Under the pieces are notes generated by a model. That model had not been told where the DNA came from. It made no database searches and worked only from the letters and a program-made list of their open reading frames with translations. This document shows positions 32,941-42,896 of a stretch of DNA of 64,000 bases, piece by piece (positions within the stretch are counted from its first letter, which is position 1; the number at the start of each line of letters is the position of its first letter). Source of the DNA: Betaproteobacteria bacterium (GTDB lineage: Bacteria > Pseudomonadota > Gammaproteobacteria > Burkholderiales > Usitatibacteraceae); NCBI GenBank assembly GCA_016708825.1, contig JADJEZ010000013.1, positions 1-64,000 of the forward strand, written 5' to 3'. The translations under genes and the position numbers were made by a program.

Positions 32941-33590
32941 GCGGCTACGACCTCGTCATCTTCGACTGGGACGGAACGCTCATGGATTCCACGGGACTCA
33001 TCGCCGCCTGCATCCAGCAGTCGTGCCGCGACATGGGGCTTGCCGTTCCCGCCGAGAGCGAGGCGCGGTGGGTAATCGGGCTGGGCTTCGTCGAATCGGT
33101 CGAGCATGTCGCCCCGGGACTGGACCGCGAGCGGCAGGAGGAACTGGCGCGATCCTACCGGCGCCACTTCATCGCCCGCGAGCACGAGGCGCCCCTCTAC
33201 GACGGAATTCCCGAACTGCTGGCGGAGCTTCGCGCGCGCAACCGGCGCCTTGCGGTGGCCACCGGCAAGGCAAGGCGCGGGCTCGATCGCGCGCTCGAGA
33301 GCACGGGGCTCGCGCCGTTCTTCGAGGCGACGCGCTGCGCCGACGAGGGGTTTCCGAAGCCCCACCCCGACATGGTTCTTCGTCTCCTGGAGGAAACCGG
33401 CGTCGATCCGGCGCGGGCCCTGCTCGTGGGGGACACCACGCACGACCTGGAGCTCGCCGCGAATGCCGGCGTGGACGCGGTGGCCGTCTCCTACGGGGCG
33501 CACGGCGAAACCGAGCTCCGCGCCCACCGGGCGCGACACTACGCGGCCTCGGTGGAGGGTCTTCGCGAGTGGTTCGCGAGCCACGCATGA
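32937..33590 (+). CDS. HAD-superfamily phosphatase (Gph-like)
   Basis: A 217-residue HAD hydrolase. The nucleophile motif is VIFDWDGTLMDST (residues 7-19), with motif II in VATGKARRG, motif III in FPKPHPDM and the acidic motif in LLVGDTTHDLELAANAG. It is closest in layout to phosphoglycolate phosphatase-like and HAD-IA enzymes, but the substrate is not fixed by sequence. It starts at the GTG at 32937 overlapping the rluC stop and ends overlapping the Rieske gene (ATGA). The rluC-HAD-Rieske-sppA order is a familiar betaproteobacterial operon. Intact. Confidence 0.88.
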   Translation: MSGYDLVIFDWDGTLMDSTGLIAACIQQSCRDMGLAVPAESEARWVIGLGFVESVEHVAPGLDRERQEELARSYRRHFIAREHEAPLYDGIPELLAELRARNRRLAVATGKARRGLDRALESTGLAPFFEATRCADEGFPKPHPDMVLRLLEETGVDPARALLVGDTTHDLELAANAGVDAVAVSYGAHGETELRAHRARHYAASVEGLREWFASHA

Positions 33591-33958
33591 TCTGCGAGGC
33601 GTCCGCCCTGGCCGAGGGCGGCGACGGGGTGCGCTTCGACTGGCCGCCCGCGGGCGGAGAGGGCAAGGCGTTCGCGGTTCGTCACGACGGCGAGGTGCGG
33701 GCGTTCGTGAACCGTTGCCCGCACCTGGGCGTCGAACTCGACTGGCAGCCCGGCCGGTTCTTCGAGGAGTCTGGGCTATACTTGGTCTGCTCGACGCACG
33801 GCGCGATCTTCGAGCCCGACACCGGCCGGTGCATCGCGGGCCCCTGCCGTGGCGCACGGCTCGAGGCCATAGCCGTCCGCGAGCGCGAAGGCCGCATCCT
33901 CGTTCAAGACGAACCCACCGAGCCGGTTAACGGAAGCGGTTTCCCGGAAGACACATGA
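33587..33958 (+). CDS. Rieske 2Fe-2S domain protein
   Basis: A 123-residue stand-alone Rieske ferredoxin-like protein. The cluster ligands are NRCPHLGVELDW (Cys-His) and VCSTHGAIFEPDTGRC (Cys-His), a standard CxH-x(n)-CxxH arrangement for a 2Fe-2S centre. It has no membrane anchor, so it is cytoplasmic. Its redox partner is unknown. It is linked by ATGA overlaps on both sides (HAD gene and sppA), so it is certainly within the operon. Intact. Confidence 0.88.
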   Translation: MICEASALAEGGDGVRFDWPPAGGEGKAFAVRHDGEVRAFVNRCPHLGVELDWQPGRFFEESGLYLVCSTHGAIFEPDTGRCIAGPCRGARLEAIAVREREGRILVQDEPTEPVNGSGFPEDT

Positions 33959-34923
33959 CCGAACCCACCCTGCCTGCCTGGGAGCGCGCCACCCTCGAGA
34001 AGATCGCGCTGCGCGCGCTCGACGAACAGCGGCGGGCGCGCCACTGGTCCACCCTCATTCGCCTCCTCTGGCTCACGCTCCTCTTCCTCATAGTGGCGGC
34101 GGCGCTCGGGTGGATCGGCGGATCGGACAAGGAGCCGCTGCGCACGGGAAAGCACACCGCGCTCGTGGACCTTCGCGGCATCATCGGCGTGGAGTCGCGG
34201 GCGAGCGCAGACAAGATGAACGCGGCGCTGGGAGCGGCATTCAAGGACAAGCAGACGCAGGGCGTGGTGCTGCGGATCAACAGCCCGGGAGGCAGCCCGG
34301 TCCAGTCGGGCTACATCAACGACGAGATCCGGCGGCTGCGGGCGAAGTATCCGGACGTGCCCGTGCACGCCGTGGTCGAGGACCTCTGCGCCTCCGGCGG
34401 CTACTACGTGGCGGTCGCCGCCGACCGCATCTACGTCGACAAGGCGAGCCTCGTGGGCTCCATCGGCGTGATCATGGGCGGCTTCGGCTTCACCGGCGCG
34501 ATGGAGAAGCTCGGCGTCGACAGGCGCAGCTACGCGGCGGGCGAGAACAAGGATTTTCTCGACCCCTTCGCCCCCGAGAATCCGGCGCACAAGGAGCACG
34601 CGAAGCGGATGCTCGAGGAGATACACCAGCAGTTCATCGCGGTGGTGAGGAAGGGGCGCGGCAAGCGGCTCAAGGAATCCCCGGAGATCTTCTCGGGGCT
34701 CGTCTGGACCGGCGAGCGAGCCGTGGAGCTGGGGCTCGCCGACGGGTACGGGAGCCTGAATTCGGTCGCCCGCGACGTGATCAAGGCCGAGCGCGTCGTC
34801 GATTTCACGCCGGAGGAGAACTACTTCGAACAGTGGTCGAAACGGCTCGGTGCGGGAGCCGCCCAGTCGGCCGTGCGCGCCCTCGTCGAACAGGCCGCCC
34901 GCGGCTCCGCGGAACTGAGGTAG
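33955..34923 (+). CDS. sppA: Signal peptide peptidase SppA-type S49 protease
   Basis: A 322-residue membrane-anchored serine protease that degrades cleaved signal peptides in the inner membrane. One N-terminal membrane helix (LLWLTLLFLIVAAALGWIG, about residues 38-56) is followed by the protease domain. Motifs: RINSPGGSPVQSGY (oxyanion region), the catalytic Ser in EDLCASGGYYVAVAADRI, LVGSIGVIMGGFGF, and the likely catalytic Lys in AAGENKDFLDPF. Length fits the short single-domain form. It is the last gene of the rluC operon, overlapping the Rieske gene as ATGA. Intact. Confidence 0.92.
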   Translation: MTEPTLPAWERATLEKIALRALDEQRRARHWSTLIRLLWLTLLFLIVAAALGWIGGSDKEPLRTGKHTALVDLRGIIGVESRASADKMNAALGAAFKDKQTQGVVLRINSPGGSPVQSGYINDEIRRLRAKYPDVPVHAVVEDLCASGGYYVAVAADRIYVDKASLVGSIGVIMGGFGFTGAMEKLGVDRRSYAAGENKDFLDPFAPENPAHKEHAKRMLEEIHQQFIAVVRKGRGKRLKESPEIFSGLVWTGERAVELGLADGYGSLNSVARDVIKAERVVDFTPEENYFEQWSKRLGAGAAQSAVRALVEQAARGSAELR

Positions 34924-34928
34924 TTCCC

Positions 34929-35963
34929 GTGAACCGCGTGCTTCGCGCGATCGGCGTCCTGCTCGGACGGGACAGGCGGGCCCCGGGGGAGCGCGAGGGC
35001 GAGCTCGATCTCGTGCGCGAGGCGTTCGACCAGACCTCGGTCGGATTCACGCTGGTTTCCCTCGAAGGCGACTATCTCGTCGTCAACCGCGCCTTCTGCG
35101 AGATGTCGGGTTATTCGAAGGACGAACTCGTGGGCGAAAGCTGCCGCCGGCTCACCCATCCGGACGATCGCAGCGCCGACGACGCGGCGCTCTCCGGCGT
35201 GCGCGATCGAGGGGCACCTCCTCCGGTGACGGAGAAGCGGCTCCTGCGCCGCGACGGCAAGGAGATCTGGGTAAGGCGCAATTCCGGCCTCATGCGCGAC
35301 GCCTCGGGCGCACCGCGCTTCGTGATCTGCGCCTTCTTCGACCTGAGCGAACAGCGCGCGCGCGACCGGGCGCTGCAGTCGACCAACCGCTTCCTCACCG
35401 CGATCATCGAGACTTCGCCCGTCGCGATCTACGCGACCGATCTCGACGGCATGATCACGCTCTGGAATCCGGCGGCGGAGCGCACCTTCGGCTACACGCG
35501 CCGCGAGGCGCTGGGCCGGCGAGCGCCTTTCGTGCCGCCGGACAAGAAGGAAGAGGCCCGCCAGCTGCGCGAGCGCGCCCTGGCGGGCGAGGTGCTCACG
35601 AATCTCGAGTTGATCCGCCAGCGGGCCGACGGGACGATGATCGTCATCAACGGATCGGCGGCGCCGCTGCGCGACGACGAGAACAAGATCGCGGGCCTGC
35701 TCGTGATGTGCCTGGACGCGACGGAGGCCAAGCGCGCCGAGGCGGCCTTCAAGGAGCAGCTCCACTTCACGCGCGCGCTCATAGACGCGATTCCGAACCC
35801 GGTGTACTTCAAGGATCTCGAGGGCCGATTCCGCGTCTACAACCGGGCGTGGCACGAGCTCTGGGGAGAGGAGCGGGACTGGGTGGGCAAGACCGTCTAC
35901 GACATGTTCGAGCGGGAGGTCGCGGAAATCCACGGCGCGCGCGACCGGCCCCTGCTCGAGTAA
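34929..35963 (+). CDS. PAS N-terminal part of a PAS-GGDEF-EAL protein, ended by an in-frame TAA
   Basis: From the GTG at 34929, 344 residues carry three PAS domains (FDQTSVGFTLVSLEGDYLV; TSPVAIYATDLDGMITLWN; DAIPNPVYFKDLEGRFRVY). No membrane helix is visible, so the protein is cytoplasmic. The reading ends at TAA (35961-35963), but the same frame continues without a gap as SVLAHYESVMRTREG in the next entry. The context is DRPLLE-stop-SVLAH, and a CAA (Gln) would restore a normal PAS linker. This is the only simple in-frame nonsense codon seen in the window. It may be a real mutation or a base error. Confidence 0.8.
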   Translation: MNRVLRAIGVLLGRDRRAPGEREGELDLVREAFDQTSVGFTLVSLEGDYLVVNRAFCEMSGYSKDELVGESCRRLTHPDDRSADDAALSGVRDRGAPPPVTEKRLLRRDGKEIWVRRNSGLMRDASGAPRFVICAFFDLSEQRARDRALQSTNRFLTAIIETSPVAIYATDLDGMITLWNPAAERTFGYTRREALGRRAPFVPPDKKEEARQLRERALAGEVLTNLELIRQRADGTMIVINGSAAPLRDDENKIAGLLVMCLDATEAKRAEAAFKEQLHFTRALIDAIPNPVYFKDLEGRFRVYNRAWHELWGEERDWVGKTVYDMFEREVAEIHGARDRPLLE

Positions 35964-35969
35964 TCTGTT

Positions 35970-38029
35970 TTGGCGCACTATGAGTCGGTGATGCGCACGC
36001 GCGAGGGCCAGGACCGCGAGATGCTCTACAACAAGGTGAGTTTCGTGGACCAGGAAGGCCGCCTGGCGGGGCTCATCGGCACCATCACGGACGTGACGAA
36101 GTACAAGGAGACGGAGCGGGCGCTCGAGGCGAGCGAGGCGCGCTTCCGCGTGCTCACGGAAAGCGGCCTCGACCTGATCTCCGTGATCGGCGTGGACGGG
36201 GCGATCCACTACCAGAATGCCGCGCTCGGGAACCTGCTGGGATTCGACCCCACCGAGACCATCGGGCGCAACGTCTTCGATCTCGTGCACCGGGAGGACG
36301 TGGACGGGGTGCGCGCGGCGTTTGCGCGCATCGTGGAGACGGGCCAGTTCCGCGAACCCCTCGAATTCCGGATTCGCCACCGCAACGGCCAGTGGCGGAC
36401 CTTCGAGTCACTCGGCACCAATTGCGTCGACAACCCGCACATTCTCGGCGTCGTGTTCAATTCGCGCGACGTGACCGACCGGAAGGCCATCCAGCAGCGC
36501 ATCCAGCACCTGGCCTACCACGACAACCTGACGGGATTGCCCAATCGCGGCCTGCTGCAGGACCGCCTCGCGCATTCGATCGCGCGCGCCGAGCGCAGCG
36601 GCCGAAAGGTCGCGGTGCTCTTCATCGACCTGGACAACTTCAAGAACATCAACGACACCCTCGGCCACGACGTGGGCGACGAGCTGCTCCGGCAGGTCTC
36701 GCGCAGGCTCGCGGAATGCGTCCGGGCCGGCGACACGATCGCGCGCCAGGGCGGCGACGAATTCATCGTGCTGCTGGACAACCTCGACGACGGCCGTGGC
36801 GCTTCCGTCGTGGCGCAGAAGATCCTCAACACGCTGCGCACTGCCTTCCCGCTGGGCGGCACCGAACAGCACGTGAGCGGCTCCGTGGGCATCGCGGTCT
36901 TCCCGAGGATGGCCGCGACGCCCAGACGCTCATGAAGAACGCCGACACCGCCATGTTCCACGGCAAGGGCATCGGCAAGAACACCTACCAGTATTTCACC
37001 TCGCAGATGAACATCGCGGTGAAGCGCCGCATGACGCTCGAGTCGGCGCTGCGCCGCGCGGTCCTGCAGAAGGACTTCGTGCTCCATTACCAGCCGCAGG
37101 TGAACCTGGAGACCGGGGAGATCGTCGCCGTCGAGTCGCTGGTGCGCTGGAAGACGGAGGACAGCGGCACGGTGATGCCGGGCGACTTCATCCCGCTCGC
37201 CGAGGAGACCGGCCTCATCAACGAGGTGGGCGAATGGGTGCTGCGGGAAGCCTGCCGCCAGAACAAGGAATGGCAGGACCGCGGCCTGGCGCCCCGGCGC
37301 ATGGCGGTGAACCTCTCGGCGCGGCAGTTCGCCGACAAGGCCTTTCTCGACACCGTGATTCGCGTGCTGCAGGACACGGGCCTCGACCCGAAATGGCTGG
37401 AGCTCGAGATCACGGAGAGCCAGGTCATGCGCCAGACCGAGGGAATGATCCTGCTGCTGAACCGGCTTTCGGAAATGGGCGTGCACCTCGCGATCGACGA
37501 CTTCGGCACCGGCTACTCGAGCCTGTCGTACCTGAAGCGCCTGCCGATCCAGAAGCTGAAGATCGACCAGTCCTTCATCCGCGACATCACGGTCGACCCC
37601 AACGACGCGGCGATCGTGGTGGCGATCATCAACATGGCGCGAAGCCTCGATCTCGAGACGATCGCCGAGGGAGTCGAGACACAGGGGCAGCTGGCGCTCC
37701 TGCGCTCGAAGGACTGCCGGGTGGGGCAGGGGTTCTATTTCTCCGCGCCGCTGCGCGCCGAAGGCGTCTACCTGCTGCTCCAGGCAGAACAACCTCTACG
37801 CCCGCGAGCCCGCGCGCGTCCCCAGCGGCCTGGCGCGAACCCGCCGCGTCGCGAGCACCAGGAAGATCGCCGGACGCCGGCCCGGGGCGCGCAGCTTGCG
37901 CCGCCAGGCCGCGAATGCGTCGCCGTGCGGATCCTCTCCGCCCTTGCCGTGAGGTCCGCGGCCACGGCGAGGCGCGTGTCGCCGGCGCAGCTCCCCAGGA
38001 GTTCGGCGAACAGGGCGTCGTTGCGGTAG
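35970..38029 (+). CDS. PAS-GGDEF-EAL c-di-GMP signalling protein, C-terminal part, one frameshift
   Basis: Continuation of the preceding PAS protein. It contains the end of PAS3, a fourth PAS (ESGLDLISVIGVDGAIHYQN), then GGDEF (DNLTGLPNRGLLQDRL; active site RQGGDEF, with I-site RAGD five residues before) and EAL (ESLVRWK in place of EAL-xR; EITESQVM; DDFGTGYSSLSYL; KIDQSFI; EGVETQGQ). Both catalytic signatures look usable, so the protein could make or break c-di-GMP. A frame change near 36,920 splits the GGDEF domain. The true C terminus is probably near 37,800. The open frame runs on to 38,029 over the convergent methyltransferase gene, and that last part is doubtful. Confidence 0.82.
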
Positions 38030-38562
38030 GGCGTCTCGATGAACACCTGGGTCTCCCGGGCCGCCGCGGATCGCGACTCCAGTTCCCGGATGGCCGCCAC
38101 CCGATCCGCGCCGGCAACGGGAAGGTACCCCGCGAAGCGAAACCGCTGTCCTTCGAGTCCCGAGGCCATCAGGGCGAGGAGAATGGAAGAAGGGCCCAGC
38201 AGGGGAATCACGCGCAGCCCTTCCGCGTGGGCGGCCGCCACCAGCGCCGCGCCGGGATCGGCCACGGCAGGCGCTCCCGCCTCGGACAGGACTGCCAGCG
38301 GCCGGCCGGCGTGAAGCGGGGCGAGGAGCGCGGCAACCTCGGAATCCTTCGTGTGCTCGTCCAGTATCGCCAGATTGAGGGAGGCGATGGGGCCGGGATG
38401 GGCGCAGGCGGACAGGAAGCGGCGAGCGCTCTTCGCATTTTCCACGACGAAATCGCGGATCCGCGCACGCGGCGAGAACCGGTGCGGGCAGGACTTCGCT
38501 CGGGCGCGCTCGTCCTGGGCCAGCGGCACCGGGATGAGGTAGAGGGCGGCAGGAACGGTCAC
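37796..38562 (-). CDS. RsmI-like SAM-dependent methyltransferase (tetrapyrrole-methylase fold), one frameshift
   Basis: About 255 residues of the tetrapyrrole/rRNA (RsmI-type) methyltransferase fold. It begins ALYLIPVPLAQ (GTG at 38562), continues DFVVENAKSARRFLSA, LNLAILDEHTKDSEV, AVLSEAGAPAVADPGAALV (SAM-binding SEAG.P.v.DPG motif), IPLLGPSSILLALMASGL, FAGYLPV and QVFIETPYRNDALF. A frame change near 37,940 precedes the C terminus RRPAIFLVLATRRVR. Its start overlaps the maf stop (GTGA). It differs from canonical RsmI by the longer N-terminal variant region, so the RNA target is not certain. Convergent with the EAL protein. Confidence 0.82.
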
Positions 38563-39133
38563 GGCACGGCCGCGCCTTCGGCGCGCAGCATCGCGGAAAG
38601 GGCGATGAGGGGCAGACCCACCAGGGCCGTGGGATCGTCCCCGCGAAGCCGCGCGAGCAGGGAGATCCCAGGCCTCGCTCTTGGCGCTCCCGGCGCAGTC
38701 GAACGCCGGTTCGCGGTCGAGGTAGCGTTCGATCTCCTCGTCGGCGAGCGGCCGGAAAGCCACCTGCGTGGGCACGAGCGCCTCGCGCGCTCGCCTCCGG
38801 CAATCAGGCACAGGCCGGTCTGGAAGATCACGGTCCGGCCGCGCATGGCACGCAGTTGCGCGCGGGCCCTTCGCGGTGCCGGGCTTTCCGATGGGCTCGA
38901 CCGTCAGTTCGGCGACCTGGTCGGAGCCGATAATCCAGGCGCCGGGATGTCGACGCCGGGCCGCCTCGGCCTTCGGGCGCGCGAGCCGGCCGGCCGTCGC
39001 GGCGCAGGTCTCGCCGGTTCGATCGGTGACTCGTCGAGAGCGGGCGACCAGGCCTCGAAGGGCAGCCCAGGGCGGCCCAGAGCTCGGCACGGTAGCGGGA
39101 GGCGGATGCAAGAACAAGAAAAAATGCTTTCAA
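38559..39133 (-). CDS. maf: Maf-family nucleotide pyrophosphatase (YceF type), frame-broken
   Basis: A house-cleaning pyrophosphatase of the Maf/YceF type (m7GTP-like substrates). Recognisable parts lie in three frames: LVLASASRYRAELW at the N terminus, then ETCAATAGRLARPKAEAA, IIGSDQVAEL, GKPGTAKG, VPTQVAFRPLADEEIERYL and FDCAGSAKSEA, and finally ISLLARLRGDDPTALVGLPL with the end MLRAEGAAVP at 38559. At least three frame changes are needed. The start is uncertain. A TTG at 39133 gives the usual short N terminus. An ATG at 39169 would leave only 9 bp to the divergent yceD. Its place beside yceD-rpmF-plsX is the standard proteobacterial arrangement. Confidence 0.8.
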
Positions 39134-39178
39134 AACACCTTTTATTGACGATTTAATCTGAATTGTCATTGGCCGACC

Positions 39179-39683
39179 ATGTCGACCGCCATGCATCGAC
39201 CCGGGCCGCCTGACCCGAAGGGGTACCTGTTCGAAGGAACCCTGGCCGGGAGACCTCGGAAACCTTGCGGGGAATCTGGCGTCGCCGGACGGCGAACTGC
39301 GCTACCGCGTCCGGCGCGGCTGAGTGGCGCGGACCCGCGCGGCGTGGGGTCGTCGTATAATCGAGGGCTTCGTTTTTCTCACCTGCCAGAGTTCTTTCGA
39401 GGCCTTCCGGCACGAGGTAAGGATCGACGACCGGCTGGTGCTGGTCGGCTCGGAGGCCGAACTTCCCCCGATCGAGGAAGAAAGCGACGGGGAGGATTTC
39501 GTGGTGGCGGACCCGCCCATCGAAGTGCGTGCGTTGGTGGAGGAGGCGGTGATGCTTTCCCTGCCCATGGTTCCCCGGAAGCCCGGGGCCGAGCCGGACG
39601 CGCGCGCGCAGCGGGAAGGGTCGGGCAAGCCGGGGCCTTTCGAGGCGCTGGCCCGGCTCAGGCAGAAGAATGCGAAGCAGTGA
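39179..39683 (+). CDS. yceD: YceD/DUF177 family protein, frame-broken
   Basis: The DUF177 protein that usually precedes rpmF and is thought to take part in 23S rRNA accumulation. From the ATG at 39179 the N terminus reads MSTAMHRPGPPDPKGYLFEG. Frame changes near 39,240 and 39,320 follow, and then the family core: GFVFLTCQSSFEAFRHEV, LVLVGSEAELPPIEEE and DPPIEVRALVEEAVMLSLP, ending in PFEALARLRQKN at 39683. The usual CxxC of the family is reduced to CQSS here. rpmF starts 21 nt later. Confidence 0.82.
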
Positions 39684-39704
39684 ACAGAATCCAAGGAGAA
39701 CACC

Positions 39705-39881
39705 ATGGCTGTCCAACAGAACAAGAAGTCGCCCTCCAAGCGCGGCATGCACCGGTCCCACGACTTCCTGACCAACCCGCCCACCGCGGTGGAGCCCACG
39801 ACGGGCGAGACGCACCTTCGCCACCATATCTCGCCCGCGGGCGTGTACCGGGGCAAAAAGGTCATCAAGACGAAGGATTGA
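39705..39881 (+). CDS. rpmF: 50S ribosomal protein L32
   Basis: A 58-residue ribosomal protein beginning MAVQQNKKSPSKRGMHRSHD and containing LRHHISPAGVYRGKKVI. It lacks the cysteine pairs of zinc-binding L32, like other proteobacterial forms. CAAGGAGAA (39691-39699) precedes the ATG by an ideal distance. It sits between yceD and plsX, its usual place. Intact. Confidence 0.97.
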   Translation: MAVQQNKKSPSKRGMHRSHDFLTNPPTAVEPTTGETHLRHHISPAGVYRGKKVIKTKD

Positions 39882-39919
39882 GCGCCGAGCGACCGGCCCT
39901 GTTCATTGCAGTGGCTGCA

Positions 39920-40978
39920 ATGAAATCCGTCATCGCCGTCGATGCCATGGGTGGGGACCACGGCCCGTCCGTCACCGTCCCCGCCTGCCTCGATTTTCTC
40001 GACGCGCACCCCGGAACGGAACTGCTGCTGGTCGGGCTCCCCGAACCGCTTGCGCAGGAACTGTCCCGCCTGGGCGCGCAGTCGCGCTCCCGGCTCACCG
40101 TCGTGCCGGCCACCGAAGTGGTCGGCATGGACGAGGACATCCGCTCGGCGATACGCACCAAGCGCCATTCCTCGATGCGCGTGGCGATCGACCTCGTGAA
40201 GGAAGGCCGGGCCCAGGCTTGCGTGAGCGCAGGCAACACGGGTGCGCTCATGGGGACGGCGAAGTTCGTCCTGAAGACGCTGCCGGGCATCGACCGTCCG
40301 GCCATCTGCGGCGTGCTGCCCACGCGCAAGGGCGTGGTGTACGTGCTCGACCTCGGCGCGAACGCCGATTGCACGCCGGATCACCTCCTGCAATTCGCGG
40401 TCATGGGAGCCACGCTCGTGGAGGCCGTGGAGGAGCGCGCCCGGCCCTCGGTCGGGCTCCTCAACATCGGGTCCGAGGAGATCAAGGGCAGCGAAGTGGT
40501 CAAGCGCGCCGGCGAGCTCCTCAAGGCGAGCACGCTCAACTTCCACGGCAACGTCGAGGGAAACGACATCTACAACGGCACCACGGACGTCGTGGTCTGC
40601 GACGGGTTCGTCGGCAACGTGGCGCTCAAGACTTCCGAGGGCCTCGCGAAGATGATGGGCGACTTCCTCAAGGAGGAGTACACGCGCGGCGTCTTCACCC
40701 GCCTGGCCGCGCTGGTGTCGCTGCCCGTGATCAAGGCATTCCGCCGCCGCCTGGACCATCGCCGCTACAACGGCGCGACTCTCCTGGGCCTGCGCGGCAT
40801 CGTGGTGAAGAGCCATGGATCGGCCGACCGCCTGTCCTTCTCGACCGCGCTGGAGCGCGCAGATTCCGAGGTGCGTCACGGCCTGAACGAGCGTATCGCC
40901 GCCGAGATCGCCCGGTTGCACGGGCTGGGGGAACTCGCCGGCACCAACGGCGCGTCCCGGAACGCGGCCGCGGCATGA
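39920..40978 (+). CDS. plsX: Phosphate acyltransferase PlsX
   Basis: A 352-residue enzyme converting acyl-ACP to acyl-phosphate for phospholipid synthesis. Signatures: VIAVDAMGGDHGPSVTVPA at the N terminus, VSAGNTGALMGTAKFVL, LDLGANADCTPDHLLQFA, LLNIGSEEIKGSE, NFHGNVEGNDIYNGTTDVV, VCDGFVGNVALKTSEG and GIVVKSHGSAD. It acts at the inner face of the membrane, partnering PlsY. The gene is intact and sits between rpmF and fabH. The ATG at 39920 gives the standard N terminus. Confidence 0.97.
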   Translation: MKSVIAVDAMGGDHGPSVTVPACLDFLDAHPGTELLLVGLPEPLAQELSRLGAQSRSRLTVVPATEVVGMDEDIRSAIRTKRHSSMRVAIDLVKEGRAQACVSAGNTGALMGTAKFVLKTLPGIDRPAICGVLPTRKGVVYVLDLGANADCTPDHLLQFAVMGATLVEAVEERARPSVGLLNIGSEEIKGSEVVKRAGELLKASTLNFHGNVEGNDIYNGTTDVVVCDGFVGNVALKTSEGLAKMMGDFLKEEYTRGVFTRLAALVSLPVIKAFRRRLDHRRYNGATLLGLRGIVVKSHGSADRLSFSTALERADSEVRHGLNERIAAEIARLHGLGELAGTNGASRNAAAA

Positions 40979-41003
40979 CGTCGGACCGGGCGCAGGCAGG
41001 CTG

Positions 41004-41960
<957 letters not shown>

Positions 41961-41968
41961 TTCCGGCA

Positions 41969-42889
41969 ATGCAGATCGCGGTGGTGTTTCCCGGCCAGGG
42001 CTCGCAGTCCGTGGGCATGATGAACGGCTTCGCGGACGCGCCCGTGGTGGCGCGCACCTTCGAGGAGGCTTCCGGCATTCTCGGCGAGGATCTCTGGGCG
42101 CTCGCTTCCGCCGGCCCCGCCGAGGCCCTCAGCCGGACGGTGGTCACGCAGCCCCTGATGCTCACCGCGGGCGTGGCGTGCTGGAGGGCGTGGCGCGAGC
42201 GGGGCGGCCCGATGCCCGCGGTATTCGCGGGGCACAGCCTGGGCGAGTACGCCGCGCTCGTGGCGGCGGGTGCTCTGCGCTTCGAGGACGCGCTTCCCCT
42301 CGTGCGCCTGCGGGCGCAGTACATGCAGGAAGCGGTTCCCGAGGGCGTGGGCGGCATTGCGGCCATCGTGGGGCTCGACGACGCGATGATCGCGAAGGTC
42401 TGCGAGGAGGCCGCCCAGGGGGAAGTGCTCGAGCCCGCGAACCTCAACTCCCCCGGCCAGATCGTGGTGGCGGGGCACCGCGCGGCAGTCGAGCGCGGCA
42501 TGGCCCTGGCGCGTGCGAAAGGGGCCAAGATAGCCAAGATGCTCCCCATGAGCGCGCCGTCGCATTGCAGCCTCATGAAACCCGCTGCCGCGCGCCTGCG
42601 CGAGCGGCTCGCGGAGCTTGCGATCGCCGCACCTAACGTACCGGTGGTCCAGAACGCCGACGTGGCGTGCTTCGACGAACCGGGCCGCATACGCCAGGCG
42701 CTCGTCGAGCAGCTGTACCGCCCGGTGCGCTGGGCCGATACGGTCCGGCACCTGCAGGCGCGCGGTGTTGCGCGCATCGTGGAATGCGCTCCCGGCAAGG
42801 TGCTCGCCGGTCTCGTGAAACGCACCGTGGATGGCGTGGAGGCCGTCGCCGTCACGGATTCGGCGGCACTTGCCGCAGCCCTAGCCTGA
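41969..42889 (+). CDS. fabD: Malonyl-CoA:ACP transacylase
   Basis: Loads malonyl groups onto ACP. 306 residues starting MQIAVVFPGQGSQSVGM, with the nucleophilic Ser in FAGHSLGEYAALVAAG (about residue 90), the substrate Arg in LVRLRAQYMQEA and the catalytic His in MSAPSHCSLM (about residue 198). I chose the ATG at 41969 because GGTGA lies 8 nt upstream and the N terminus is canonical. The ATG at 41954 would add five residues and overlap fabH. Intact. Confidence 0.96.
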   Translation: MQIAVVFPGQGSQSVGMMNGFADAPVVARTFEEASGILGEDLWALASAGPAEALSRTVVTQPLMLTAGVACWRAWRERGGPMPAVFAGHSLGEYAALVAAGALRFEDALPLVRLRAQYMQEAVPEGVGGIAAIVGLDDAMIAKVCEEAAQGEVLEPANLNSPGQIVVAGHRAAVERGMALARAKGAKIAKMLPMSAPSHCSLMKPAAARLRERLAELAIAAPNVPVVQNADVACFDEPGRIRQALVEQLYRPVRWADTVRHLQARGVARIVECAPGKVLAGLVKRTVDGVEAVAVTDSAALAAALA

Positions 42890-42896
42890 GGTCGAC

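Noticed and set aside
39134..39178. Divergent promoter between maf and yceD
   Set aside because: The patch is AT-rich and has a fair -35-like TTGACG, but no convincing -10 at the right distance, and the maf start itself is uncertain.
39356..39361. Perfect TATAAT inside yceD
   Set aside because: It falls within coding sequence with no -35, so it may be chance. It might act as an internal promoter for rpmF, but nothing supports that.
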